Source: Halegenticoccus tardaugens
GTDB taxonomy: Archaea; Halobacteriota; Halobacteria; Halobacteriales; Haloferacaceae
DNA: 64,000 bases
Reading direction: 5' to 3'
Assembly: GCF_004116405.1 (NCBI RefSeq)
Contig: NZ_SDIC01000011.1
Location: forward strand, 1-64,000
In this document: positions 1-7,995 of the stretch, piece after piece
Layout: every line of letters begins with the position of its first letter
How positions within the stretch are numbered: position 1 is the stretch's first letter
Translations under genes and position numbers: made by a program
Notes under the pieces: generated by a model
What the model was told of the DNA's origin: nothing
Databases searched by the model: none
Seen by the model: the letters and a program-made list of their open reading frames with translations, nothing else

Positions 1-127
1 ACTGCGCGAGGTCGGCGAAGAGCCGCGACTGCATGGTCTGGAGGTCCATCTCGCGTCTGGGCTCGGGCGTGACCGTCCAGGGGCCGTAGTTGTCGATCTG
101 GATCTGGGTGAGCTGCGCGTTCGTCAC
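1..127 (-). CDS. gch3: GTP cyclohydrolase III, N-terminal fragment
   Basis: Only the first 42 codons lie in the window; the rest runs off the left edge. The reading from a GTG at 127 begins [19 protein letters not shown] and continues with [20 protein letters not shown], which is the characteristic start of archaeal GTP cyclohydrolase III (the enzyme converting GTP to a formamidopyrimidine, first step of archaeal riboflavin/F420 deazaflavin precursor supply). The GTG is chosen because family members start one or two residues before the QLT segment. The call rests on recognition of this N-terminal block only; catalytic residues further in cannot be seen. Confidence 0.82.
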   Translation of the reverse strand, partial: MTNAQLTQIQIDNYGPWTVTPEPRREMDLQTMQSRLFADLAQ

Positions 128-269
128 GTCGGTATCGAACGGACGGTGAACACATCGTTCTTTGGTTCCTACAGGCCGAAGGTCGTCTCTACGGATCGAA
201 ACGGTCGGACGGCCGCCGAACGCGGCCCGAACCGCCGGGTTCAACAGCGGGTACGCCCTAGACGGGACG

Positions 270-1067
270 ATGAATCATCGCGGTGTCGTGCTCGACGTCG
301 ACGGGACGGTCGTGATGGGCGACGAACCGATCCCGGGCGCGGCCGAGGGCCTCGCGGCGCTCTCGGACGCGGGAATGCGGCGGCTGTTCGTCTCGAACAA
401 CCCGACGAAGCCGCCGGTCGCCTACGTCGACCGGCTCGCCCGCGCGGGCTTCGACGTGGCGGCCGAGGAGGTGATGACATCGGGGACGGTGACGACCGCC
501 TACCTGCGCGAGACGTACCCCGACGGGACGCTGTTTCTCGTCGGCGAGTCGGGGCTGCGCGAGCAGTTCCTCGACGCGGGACTCTCCGTCGTCCGCGACC
601 CGACCGCGACGGAACCGATCGACGCCGCCGTCGTCTCCATCGACCGGCGGTTCGACTACGAGCGACTGACCGACGCGCTGTCCGTTCTCTCGGACGAGTC
701 GGTGGCCTTCGTCGGGACCGATCCGGACGTGACGATCCCGACGGCCGACGGGCTGATCCCCGGGTCGGGCGCGATCATCAACGCCGTGTCGGGCGTCACG
801 GGGCGCTCGCCCGACTGCGTGCTCGGCAAACCGTCCGCGGTGGCCCAGCGGATGGCGCTCGACCGCCTCGGGTTGGCCCCGGAGGAGTGTCTCGTCGTCG
901 GCGATCGCCTCGACACCGACGTCGCCCTCGGCGAGCGCGCCGGGATGACGACGGCGCTCGTCCGAACGGGGGTCACGGACGAGGGGGCGCTCACCGACGC
1001 GGCCGTCGAACCCGACTACGTCCTCGACTCGCTCGCGGACGTCGAGCGGATCATCGGGGAGGGTTGA
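270..1067 (+). CDS. HAD-superfamily phosphatase, NagD-like
   Basis: A 265-residue HAD-family hydrolase. The nucleophile motif I is VLDVDGTVV (D9, D11), motif II is the FVSNN segment (S42-N43-N44) followed by PTKPP as in NagD-type class IIA phosphatases, motif III lysine lies in VLGKPSA (K187), and motif IV is [13 protein letters not shown] (D212, D217). Family members dephosphorylate small sugar or nucleotide phosphates; the natural substrate is not readable from sequence. An in-frame upstream TTG at 162 exists, but the family alignment starts at this ATG, immediately before motif I. It stands alone, divergent from the GTP cyclohydrolase III gene. Confidence 0.88.
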   Translation: MNHRGVVLDVDGTVVMGDEPIPGAAEGLAALSDAGMRRLFVSNNPTKPPVAYVDRLARAGFDVAAEEVMTSGTVTTAYLRETYPDGTLFLVGESGLREQFLDAGLSVVRDPTATEPIDAAVVSIDRRFDYERLTDALSVLSDESVAFVGTDPDVTIPTADGLIPGSGAIINAVSGVTGRSPDCVLGKPSAVAQRMALDRLGLAPEECLVVGDRLDTDVALGERAGMTTALVRTGVTDEGALTDAAVEPDYVLDSLADVERIIGEG

Positions 1068-1190
1068 GATCGGAACCGGAGGTGGCGAGGAGGCGACGGC
1101 GAGGCGAGTAGCGGGACCGCTCACGAGTCGCCGACGGGTCGCCGATCGTGAACAACCGTTAACCTTCCGCGCGACGAACCCGCGAGTGTC

Positions 1191-1787
1191 ATGTCCGGAA
1201 AGAAACTCCTGATGTTCGCCGGCGACTTCGTGGAGGACTACGAGATCATGGTGCCGTTTCAGGCGCTGGGGATGGTCGGCCACGAGGTGGACGTCGTCTG
1301 TCCCGAAAAGGAGGCGGGCGAGACGGTGAAGACGGCGATCCACGACTTCGAGGGCGATCAGACCTACACCGAAAAGCCGGGCCACGCCTTCGAACTGAAC
1401 GCGACGTTCGACGAGGTCGACCCGGACGAGTACGACGGCCTCGTGGTACCCGGCGGGCGCGCGCCGGAGTACCTCCGGACGTACGACGAGGTGCTCGACG
1501 TCACCCGGCGCTTCGCCGAGGCCGGAAAGCCAATCGCGGCGCTCTGCCACGGGACGCAGATCCTCGCCGCGGCCGACGTCATCGAGGGGCGGGCCTGCAC
1601 CGCCTACCCCGCGGTCGCGCCGGAGGTGACCGCGGCGGGCGGCGAGTGGAACGACGGCGTCACCGTCGACGGCAACCTCGTCACGGGGCAGGCGTGGCCG
1701 GACCACCCCGAGTGGCTCGCCGCCTTCCTCGACGTGCTCGGGACGTCCGTCGAACACGACGCGGCGGAGGCGACGGCCGACGACTGA
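1191..1787 (+). CDS. DJ-1/PfpI family protein (class I glutamine amidotransferase-like)
   Basis: A 198-residue protein with the PfpI/DJ-1 fold signature: GDFVEDYE near residues 11-18 (acidic residue that assists the nucleophile) and the nucleophile elbow AALCHGTQ with C119-H120. Family members are described as intracellular peptidases, deglycases or chaperones; the exact activity cannot be assigned. The segment [12 protein letters not shown] (about 86-97) is the usual loop before the elbow. Single gene; an A/T-rich stretch, cgttaacc, lies about 30 nt upstream of the ATG and could serve as a weak TATA element. Confidence 0.85.
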   Translation: MSGKKLLMFAGDFVEDYEIMVPFQALGMVGHEVDVVCPEKEAGETVKTAIHDFEGDQTYTEKPGHAFELNATFDEVDPDEYDGLVVPGGRAPEYLRTYDEVLDVTRRFAEAGKPIAALCHGTQILAAADVIEGRACTAYPAVAPEVTAAGGEWNDGVTVDGNLVTGQAWPDHPEWLAAFLDVLGTSVEHDAAEATADD

Positions 1788-1880
1788 TCGCCGCCCCGCG
1801 GCGCGCGAATCCGCGGCCGTCGCGACGCGAACGCCTCCCCGTCGCGGTGCGATCGCCCGGATTTTCATCCCGTCTGACGA

Positions 1881-1890
1881 TACGTTTATG
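1881..1890 (+). promoter_or_regulatory. TATA box for the 42-residue ORF
   Basis: tacgtttatg is a haloarchaeal-type TATA element whose centre is about 27 nt upstream of the ATG at 1914, the spacing expected for a leaderless transcript. It supports the small ORF as a real gene. Confidence 0.45.
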
Positions 1891-1913
1891 TCGAGGAGCC
1901 CGTACTGTGTGGT

Positions 1914-2042
1914 ATGGAAGCTATTGACACGACGTACGTCTTCCGCGACGAGGTGGAAACTCCCCGAACGCCCGATCCCGAGGGGCGCGACGTCGTCATC
2001 GTGGACGGGCAGGCGATGAGCTACCGAAGCTACCGCCGGTGA
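1914..2042 (+). CDS. hypothetical protein, 42 residues
   Basis: ATG to TGA encodes MEAIDTTYVFRDEVETP followed by RTPDPEGRDVVIVDGQAMS and a YRSYRR tail. I do not recognise the family. Arguments for reality: acidic, haloarchaeal-type composition over the first 35 residues, a well-placed TATA box giving a leaderless mRNA, and an otherwise empty 340-nt gap between genes. There is no transmembrane segment, signal peptide or Cys pair. A basic, aromatic C-terminus (SYRSYRR) is its one visible feature. Confidence 0.55.
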   Translation: MEAIDTTYVFRDEVETPRTPDPEGRDVVIVDGQAMSYRSYRR

Positions 2043-2129
2043 GAGCGGTCCCGTCCGCGCGGGTGAGAAAGATTCTGCCGGCGTCGCCGCACAGAGCGGT
2101 CGCGCCGGCGATCGGAGCCACGCCGCGGT

Positions 2130-2528
2130 CTAAAACGCGCCGCCGTTGACGGAGATGTCGGCGTGCAGCCCCTCGCGGAGCGCGGCGTGGACGTGGCAGA
2201 TCTCCTCGCCCCGGGCGACGATCTCGTCGAGTTCGTCGTCGGCGATGTCCTTTTCGACGTGGATCTCGAAGCGGATCGCTTCGAGGTCGTCGTCCCCGTC
2301 GAGGTCGGCGTCGGCGTCGATCTGCACCTTCCCGAGGTCGTCGTGGCCGACCTGCCGGCCGCCGACGCGGAACGCGGGCAGGAAGCAGGCCGCGTACGTC
2401 GCCACGAGCGTCGCGTTCGGGTTCGGCCCCTCCTCGTCGGTCGGATCGATCGAGAGGTCGTAGTCGCCGACCTGACTGGTGCTCGCGAAGCCCTGCTCGC
2501 TGACGGTGGTCGTCTGGATGTCGCTCAT
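2130..2528 (-). CDS. OsmC/Ohr family protein (paralogue 1)
   Basis: A 132-residue OsmC-fold protein. Such proteins reduce organic hydroperoxides with a Cys pair. Here C48 (YAACFLPAF) and C111 (EEICHVHAAL) occupy the expected positions on the two central helices, and the VGGRQVGHDDL block lies between them. The gene is followed, upstream on the same strand, by a close paralogue (2657-3052). A separate TATA-like cgttttagga about 30 nt upstream of the ATG suggests its own promoter, so the two need not be one operon. Confidence 0.85.
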   Translation of the reverse strand: MSDIQTTTVSEQGFASTSQVGDYDLSIDPTDEEGPNPNATLVATYAACFLPAFRVGGRQVGHDDLGKVQIDADADLDGDDDLEAIRFEIHVEKDIADDELDEIVARGEEICHVHAALREGLHADISVNGGAF

Positions 2529-2656
2529 GCGGTCTTTCCGTTGGACGCGACGGTCCTAAAACGTGTTCACTCTCGATCGCCGTCCGTTCTCGATCACCGT
2601 CCGCTCGCGATCGAATCGGCTCGAAAAATACGGAGGTTTCCGCCGGTCGGGCGGCG

Positions 2657-3052
2657 TCAGGCCGAGCCGCCTTCGATGGTCGCGTCGGCGTGGAGGCTGT
2701 CTTTGAGCGCGTCGTGGACCTTGCAGAGTTCGAAGGCGCGTTCGATTATCTTCTCGCCCTGCTCGTCGTCGACGTCGGCCTCGACCGCGATGTCGAAGGC
2801 GACCGATTCGAGCTTGTCGTCGTCGTTGAGTTCGCCGGAGGCGTCGATCTCGATGCGGCCGAGATCGTCGACGCCGCGCTGCTGGCCGCCGACGCGGAGC
2901 GCCGGCACGTAGCAGGAGGCGTACGCGGCGAGCAGGCTCTCCAGCGTGTCGGGCGCGTCCTCCCCCGTGGCGTCGATGGAGGTCTCGAAGTCGCGGATCT
3001 GGTTGGTCGTGCTGAACCCCTCCTCGGAGACGGTCTGGACTGTCTTCGCCAT
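2657..3052 (-). CDS. OsmC/Ohr family protein (paralogue 2)
   Basis: A 131-residue OsmC-fold protein clearly related to its downstream neighbour over the whole length: C47 (YASCYVPAL) and C110 (FELCKVHDAL) match C48 and C111 of that protein, and both carry a VGGxQ-DDLG block in the middle. A tandem duplication is the simplest explanation. Expected role is cytosolic peroxide or disulfide stress defence. cgatttagg about 33 nt upstream of the ATG is a plausible TATA box. Confidence 0.85.
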   Translation of the reverse strand: MAKTVQTVSEEGFSTTNQIRDFETSIDATGEDAPDTLESLLAAYASCYVPALRVGGQQRGVDDLGRIEIDASGELNDDDKLESVAFDIAVEADVDDEQGEKIIERAFELCKVHDALKDSLHADATIEGGSA

Positions 3053-3169
3053 GCGGGTGCGATATCGACCGCCAGAACCTAAATCGTTCGCGCCGCGGCC
3101 AGTCCGGCCGGACCGGACATCGAGTCCGGGCTCCGAGATCGGGCGACGCCCGACGGGGCGCGCCCGGCG

Positions 3170-3901
3170 CTACTCCAGCGTGAACGTCTCGTCGCCGTCG
3201 AGGACGTGCACCTCGGCGCTCGCGCCGGTCGCGTCGACCTCCCGCACGAAGTCGTCGGTGTCGATCTCGATCGGCGGGAAGGTGTCGTAGTGCATCGGGA
3301 AGACGTGGTCGACGCCGAGCCAGTCCGTCGCGATCGCGGCCTGCCACGGTCCCATGGTGAAGTGGTCGCCGACCGGCAGCGCCGCCGCGTCGGGTTCGAG
3401 GTACGGGCCGATGACCTCGCGCATCTCGGTCATGAGCGCCGTGTCGCCGGCGTGGTAGAACGTGCGGCTCTCCTCGTCCGACACCTGCGTCGGCTTGGTG
3501 TCGCCGATCACGTACCCCGCCGGCACGCCGACGTCGTACTCGTAGCCCGTGTTGACGCCGTTCGTGTGGTCCGCGCGGACCATCGTCACGAACGCGTCGC
3601 CGCACTCGACGGTGCCGCCGATGTTCATCCCCATGCCGCCGACGGCGTCCTCGAAGCCGAGTTCCTCCTGCGCGTACCCGACGAGTTCCGGCGTCGCGAC
3701 GAGCGTCGCGCCCGCGAACTCGCCGGCGTGGCCGATGTGATCCGCGTGGCCGTGCGTGAGGAGGACGTAGTCGGGCGAGTCGAGATCCGACGGCTCTTTC
3801 GACGTCTTCGGGTTGTCGAAGAACGGGTCGACGAGGAGCGTCGTGTCGCCGACGGTGACGCCCCAGGTGGAGTGACCGTGCCAGGTGAGTTCCATCGCCA
3901 T
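3170..3901 (-). CDS. metal-dependent hydrolase, UPF0173 / metallo-beta-lactamase superfamily
   Basis: A 243-residue soluble protein that begins [13 protein letters not shown] and carries the zinc-binding motif THGHADH at H50/H52/D54/H55, typical for the UPF0173 family of small metallo-beta-lactamase-fold hydrolases. Further ligands are likely the His in RADHTNG, the Asp in FYHAGDTAL and the His in [10 protein letters not shown]. Substrate is unknown for the family. It is divergent from the FAH-family gene at 4147; the intervening DNA holds an 18-bp degenerate tandem repeat. Confidence 0.87.
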   Translation of the reverse strand: MAMELTWHGHSTWGVTVGDTTLLVDPFFDNPKTSKEPSDLDSPDYVLLTHGHADHIGHAGEFAGATLVATPELVGYAQEELGFEDAVGGMGMNIGGTVECGDAFVTMVRADHTNGVNTGYEYDVGVPAGYVIGDTKPTQVSDEESRTFYHAGDTALMTEMREVIGPYLEPDAAALPVGDHFTMGPWQAAIATDWLGVDHVFPMHYDTFPPIEIDTDDFVREVDATGASAEVHVLDGDETFTLE

Positions 3902-3980
3902 GATCGGGGGACACTACTCACGACGCGCACCTGAATGTTGCCCCGGCGGAAGCGTTCGCCCCGTGTCGCCGCTCGCCCCG

Positions 3981-4070
3981 CGTCGCGTGATCGCTCGGTG
4001 TCACGTGATCGATCGACGTCGCGCGGCCGATCGGCGTCACGCGATCGCTCCGTGTCTCGCGGTCGTTCGC
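3981..4070. repeat. five degenerate 18-bp tandem repeats
   Basis: Units at 3981, 3999, 4017, 4035 and 4053 follow the pattern [ct]gtc[agt]cg[ct]g[ag][tc]cg[act]tc plus two bases, for example cgtcgcgtgatcgctcgg and tgtcacgtgatcgatcga. A weaker sixth copy may precede them. They fill the divergent intergenic region between the genes at 3901(-) and 4147(+). The period of 18 could hold a DNA-binding array or simply be a slippage product; no coding frame through it is convincing (it reads as an Arg/Asp/Ser-rich string). Confidence 0.7.
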
Positions 4071-4146
4071 GCCGTCGACGCGCTTCGGCCGCCGTCGATT
4101 CGCCGCCTTGCAAAGGCCTAACAGACAGTGGCGCACACCGACCGCC

Positions 4147-4878
4147 ATGCACCACGTCAGATTCCGAGACCCGGCCGGCGCGGTCCGGCGGGGCCTGTGG
4201 CACGACGACGCGATCACCTTCGGCGGCGAGCGCTTCGACCGCGACGAGGTGGACGTCCTCCCGCCGGTCGAGCCGTCGAAGCTCGTCTGCATCGGCCGCA
4301 ACTACGCGGACCACGCGGCCGAACTCGGCGGCGACGTGCCGGAGCGTCCGCTCCTCTTTCTCAAGCCGCCGAACGCCGTCGCGGGCCACGGCGACACCGT
4401 GACGCTCCCGGCCGGCAAGGAGCGGATCGATCACGAGGCCGAGCTGGGCGTCGTCATCGGCGAGCAGTGCCGCCACGTCGCCGCCGCGGACGCGATGGAC
4501 GTCGTCGCCGGCTTCACCTGCGTGAACGACCTCTCCAACCGGGACGACCAGCGACGGGAGACCAACTGGGTCCGCGGGAAGGCGTTCGACGGGGCCGCGC
4601 CGATCGGCCCCGTCGTCGCGGACCCCGAGCACGTCCCCGAGGACGCCGCCGTCCGACTGCGCGTCAACGGCGAGACGAGACAGGACGGCCGGCGCGATCG
4701 AATGGTGTTCGACGTGCCGTCGCTGATCGAGGAGATCACGACCTACATGACGCTCGAACCCGGCGACGTCGTCGCGACCGGGACGCCCGAGGGCGTCGGC
4801 CCGCTCGCCGACAGCGACCGCGTCGAGGTCGAGGTCGAGGGCGTCGGGACGCTCGAACACGCCGTTCGAATCCCGTAG
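4147..4878 (+). CDS. fumarylacetoacetate hydrolase (FAH) family protein
   Basis: A 243-residue FAH-domain enzyme. The motif KLVCIGRNYADHAAELG (about 39-55), LLFLKPPNAV, the metal-ligand segment DHEAELGVVIG (about 97-107) and FTCVNDLSNRD, then GDVVATGTPEGVG near the C-terminus are all diagnostic. Family members cleave C-C bonds or decarboxylate/isomerise oxo-acids (oxaloacetate decarboxylase, acylpyruvase, HpcE types); which reaction applies here is not decidable. The ATG at 4147 is chosen because the frame upstream is low-quality and the protein core starts promptly afterwards. Confidence 0.87.
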   Translation: MHHVRFRDPAGAVRRGLWHDDAITFGGERFDRDEVDVLPPVEPSKLVCIGRNYADHAAELGGDVPERPLLFLKPPNAVAGHGDTVTLPAGKERIDHEAELGVVIGEQCRHVAAADAMDVVAGFTCVNDLSNRDDQRRETNWVRGKAFDGAAPIGPVVADPEHVPEDAAVRLRVNGETRQDGRRDRMVFDVPSLIEEITTYMTLEPGDVVATGTPEGVGPLADSDRVEVEVEGVGTLEHAVRIP

Positions 4879-4935
4879 GGCGGCGCTGCGAGCGAGTTCC
4901 CAAGGATCTTACGGGGCCGGGACGAACCCGTAGCG

Positions 4936-5856
4936 ATGGATCGCCGACGGTATCTTCGCGCGCTCGGCGTCGGAAGCGCCTTCGGGCTAGCCGGGTGCGC
5001 GAAACACGCCACGGAGGCGCATCAGTCGGGCGATTCGCCCCGACGCGACCTCGACGGGACGGCGACGCTCACGCTCGCGACCGCCACGACGGCGTACGAC
5101 ACCGGCCTCCTCGACGCGCTCCATCCGGCGTTCGAGCGGCGGTTCGGCGTCCGCGTGAAGACGCTCGTCCGCGGGACGGGTGCATCGCTCCGAACGGCCG
5201 CCGACGGCGACGCGGACGTCGTTCTCGTCCACGCCCGCGACGCCGAGGACGAGTTCCTGCGCGAGGGCTTCGGCGTGAACCGACGAAACGTCATGTACAA
5301 CGACTTTCTCGTCGTCGGCCCGGCGGACGATCCGGCGGGAATCGGGACGACGCGGGATCCGAGGGAGGCGTTCCGCCGCATCGCCCGGACGGAGGCGACG
5401 TTCCTCTCGCGGGGGGACGACTCGGGGACGAACCTCAAAGAGCGGGAGCTGTGGGACGCCGCCGCCGTCGATCCGAGCGGACGGTGGTACCTCGAAGCGG
5501 GCGACGGGATGGGAGACGCGCTCGTCGCGGCCGGACAGCGCGGCGCGTACACGCTCTCCGACCGCGGCACCTTCCGGGCGATGCGCGACACCGTCGACCT
5601 CGACGCGCTCGTCGAGGGGCCGCTCGGGGGCGGCCCCGCGATTCTACAGAACCCCTACGGCGTCATTCCGACCAACCCCGCTCGTCACGACGTGAACTAC
5701 CCCGAGGCGATGGCCTACGTCGGCTTTCTCACCGGTCGAGAGGGACAGCGGCGGATCGACGAGTACGGGGGAGAAAGCGCGGGCGACGGGCCGCTCTTCG
5801 TTCCCAACGCCCTCTCCGGGAACCCGGCGTTCGGACAGTACGCGCCGGAAGACTGA
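4936..5856 (+). CDS. tungstate/molybdate-type substrate-binding lipoprotein (TupA-like)
   Basis: A 306-residue solute-binding protein. MDRRRYLRALGVGSAFGLAGC contains twin arginines and a lipobox ending at C21, so it is predicted to be Tat-exported and lipid anchored. The mature part has the TupA-like pattern: LTLATATTAYDTGLLDAL (periplasmic-binding start with the T-rich oxyanion loop), AFERRFGVRV, ADVVLVHARDAEDEF, SRGDDSGTNLKE (second oxyanion loop) and ILQNPYGVI. TupA binds tungstate with high affinity. No permease (TupB) or ATPase (TupC) gene lies next to it, so it must work with a distant transporter or is an orphan. Confidence 0.8.
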   Translation: MDRRRYLRALGVGSAFGLAGCAKHATEAHQSGDSPRRDLDGTATLTLATATTAYDTGLLDALHPAFERRFGVRVKTLVRGTGASLRTAADGDADVVLVHARDAEDEFLREGFGVNRRNVMYNDFLVVGPADDPAGIGTTRDPREAFRRIARTEATFLSRGDDSGTNLKERELWDAAAVDPSGRWYLEAGDGMGDALVAAGQRGAYTLSDRGTFRAMRDTVDLDALVEGPLGGGPAILQNPYGVIPTNPARHDVNYPEAMAYVGFLTGREGQRRIDEYGGESAGDGPLFVPNALSGNPAFGQYAPED

Positions 5857-5910
5857 CGACTTCGTGACCGGAACCCCCGGCGCGAAATCGAGCCACGGGG
5901 TCTCGAAGGG

Positions 5911-6609
5911 CTACGCCGGGTCCGTCCGTCCGTCCGCGTCCCCCCCGGCTTCGTCCCCCTCGACGTCGAGGGTCCGCTCCGCGAGTTGCTTTTGCGCGCG
6001 TCGGAGTCGCTCGGAGAGCGCCTGGTGGGAGATGCCGAGGTCCTCGGCGAGTTCCTCCGCCGAGACGCCGCGCGGAACGTCGAAGAAGCCGCGCTCGACC
6101 CCGGCGACGAGCGTCTCGTACTGTTCCTTCGTCAGCCCGTACCGGCCGCGTTCGGCTCCGCGTTCGAGCCGGTAGATCCCCTCCGCGTCGAGGTCGATGC
6201 CGCGATCCTTGCAGGAGCGAAACGTGGCCGACAGCGACTCGTGGTCGGCGAACAGGATCCGGAGCCGCCACCCGTCGGTCGTCCCGCGCGCGCTCAGGAT
6301 CGTCCCCTCGTCGCCGACGATCGCGCGCAGCGTGGCGCGCGTCCGCTCGTCCCACTCCATCGCGTAGAGGCGTTCGCCCTCCAGCTCGGCGACCGGTTCG
6401 ATCGCGTCGACGCTCGGGTCGGCCCGGAGGGCGTCGTCCAGCCCCGAAAGGCGCGCTTCGTCGCCGACCGCCCACACGAACGGTATCACCCGCTCGCCGC
6501 CGTGTGCGACCACGCGCTCGATCTCGAACGAGACGTCCGGAACCGCGGCGAACGTCTCCGCGAGGGCGAACTGGTCGGTCGGGACGCGGACGGCGGCGAT
6601 GGTACCCAT
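5911..6609 (-). CDS. bacterioopsin-activator-type transcriptional regulator (HTH-10)
   Basis: A 232-residue regulator with the haloarchaeal Bat-like layout. The N-terminal two thirds form the sensor-like domain that precedes HTH-10 in many haloarchaeal proteins (starts MGTIAAVRVPTDQFALAETF). The C-terminal third holds LTKEQYETLVAGVERGFFDVP followed by GVSAEELAEDLGISHQALSERLRRAQ, the hallmark HTH-10 helix-turn-helix at about residues 180-222. Target genes are unknown. It is convergent with the TupA-like gene and has no GAF or PAS domain large enough to name. Confidence 0.85.
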   Translation of the reverse strand: MGTIAAVRVPTDQFALAETFAAVPDVSFEIERVVAHGGERVIPFVWAVGDEARLSGLDDALRADPSVDAIEPVAELEGERLYAMEWDERTRATLRAIVGDEGTILSARGTTDGWRLRILFADHESLSATFRSCKDRGIDLDAEGIYRLERGAERGRYGLTKEQYETLVAGVERGFFDVPRGVSAEELAEDLGISHQALSERLRRAQKQLAERTLDVEGDEAGGDADGRTDPA

Positions 6610-6716
6610 GCGCGTGGAACGGCCGGCCGAGGAATCAGGGTGACGGCCACGGCGATCCGGCGGGCGGTCCGCCCCGTCGACGCGAACCGCGATCGCTTCG
6701 ACGTTTCGCTTCGGCG

Positions 6717-7826
6717 TCACGCGTACAGGTACGGCGCGCCCGCGGGCTCGGGCTCGACGACGCCGCGCTCGGCCAGCCGCTCGACGTCGGCCCGAAGCCG
6801 GGCGGCGCAGTCGAGGCGCATCCGCCGCGCCTCCCCCTCGTACAGTTCGCCCGGACCCGAGAGTTGCATCGAGAGCGGACGGTAGGCGCGGGGGTCGAAG
6901 CCGAGGGCATCGAGGTACTCGCGGACGCGAACCGACCCGAGTCCCCACCGGACGGCCTCGTCCGAGACTCCCCGAAGGCGTTCGAACGGGGGGACGCGGA
7001 TTCGGTCGGCCAGCACCCCCGGTTCGCCTCGCTCGATCGGTTTCCGGTCGGTTTGCGCCATCAGGGCGGCGACGTCGGCCGCGAGCTGCAGGAGCTGGCT
7101 CGGCAGCGCGGCGTCCGGCGCGCGCCACTCGACCGTCGGGAGCGATCGCCTGAGTCGGACGGGAGCGAGGACGGCGTCCTCGGGCGAGAAGTGCGCTTCG
7201 ACCTCCTCGCGGGGCACGCCGCGCTCGGCCGCGATCTCGACGAAGCGCTCGAAGTCGCGCTCGACGCGCCGGTCCCACTCGTCCTCGCCCTCGACGTACG
7301 GCTGGAGGTCGCAGTAGCGCCGGAACCGTCGGCCGCAACGTCGGCGATAGGCGTCCGCGCGGGCGCAGTCCACGGTGCGCGTTCCCAGGTAGTACGGCGA
7401 GGAACTGACGAGCGCGACGGCGGGATCGAGCGCGGTGAGCAGATCGAGTTGCCGCTCGACGTTCCCCTGCTCGAAGTGGAGGTGCGTGCCGGCGCAGTTC
7501 TTCGCACTCGCGACGCCCTCGCCGTAGATCTCCTCGAAGAGTTCGCCCCGGCGGGTCGTCGCCGGCGCGGACAGCTCCGAAAGCGGCGTGCCGAGCGGGA
7601 CGAGGTGCCGGCCGCTCTCCTCGGCCGCTTCGAGCACCGTTCGGAGCGTCTCGCGCAGTTCGCGGCCGAGCGAGCGAACGCTCCCGTGCGGCGAAGTCTG
7701 GATCTCGAGCAGCGGCCCGACGAACTCGGGCTTCGCGCGCTCGTGCGCGTCGACGAGGTCGCGCCCGTCGCAGGGACGACCGCGCTCGTCGACGACCCAG
7801 TACTCCACCTCGAGTCCGAGTTTCAT
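6717..7826 (-). CDS. gshA: glutamate-cysteine ligase-like protein (GCS2 family)
   Basis: A 369-residue protein of the GCS2 carboxylate-amine ligase family, which forms gamma-glutamyl bonds with ATP. It begins MKLGLEVEYWVVDERGRP (the acidic LEVEYW metal/ATP segment), then FVGPLLEIQTSPHGS (about 35-49), AGTHLHFEQ (about 111-119), a block of aromatic and Arg residues and PTVEWRAPDAALP. Haloarchaea use gamma-glutamylcysteine instead of glutathione, so gshA is a sensible assignment, but other members of this family make different amides, and the symbol is an inference. A strong 9-bp hairpin sits 11 nt upstream of the ATG. Confidence 0.72.
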   Translation of the reverse strand: MKLGLEVEYWVVDERGRPCDGRDLVDAHERAKPEFVGPLLEIQTSPHGSVRSLGRELRETLRTVLEAAEESGRHLVPLGTPLSELSAPATTRRGELFEEIYGEGVASAKNCAGTHLHFEQGNVERQLDLLTALDPAVALVSSSPYYLGTRTVDCARADAYRRRCGRRFRRYCDLQPYVEGEDEWDRRVERDFERFVEIAAERGVPREEVEAHFSPEDAVLAPVRLRRSLPTVEWRAPDAALPSQLLQLAADVAALMAQTDRKPIERGEPGVLADRIRVPPFERLRGVSDEAVRWGLGSVRVREYLDALGFDPRAYRPLSMQLSGPGELYEGEARRMRLDCAARLRADVERLAERGVVEPEPAGAPYLYA

Positions 7827-7837
7827 GAGTGTGTTCC

Positions 7838-7861
7838 GGGCGCGACTCTCGGGTCGCGCCC
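7838..7861 (-). promoter_or_regulatory. GC-rich hairpin in the leader of the GCS2-family gene
   Basis: gggcgcgac (7838-7846) and gtcgcgccc (7853-7861) form a perfect 9-bp stem with the 6-base loop tctcgg. On the minus strand it lies 12-35 nt upstream of the start codon at 7826. It could be a translation-modulating RNA structure or, if the transcript starts closer, just a DNA palindrome. Confidence 0.45.
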
Positions 7862-7995
7862 CGGGATCCGGTTTTCGATCCGATACCGACTAAGCGCAGA
7901 GCCTGCGAGCGCAACTCGGTTAAGTAGGCGCGGCGGCGCCGGTGCCCCCGACCGCTGTAAGCACCCTTAAGAGCCGCCGCCCGCATCCATCGCAC

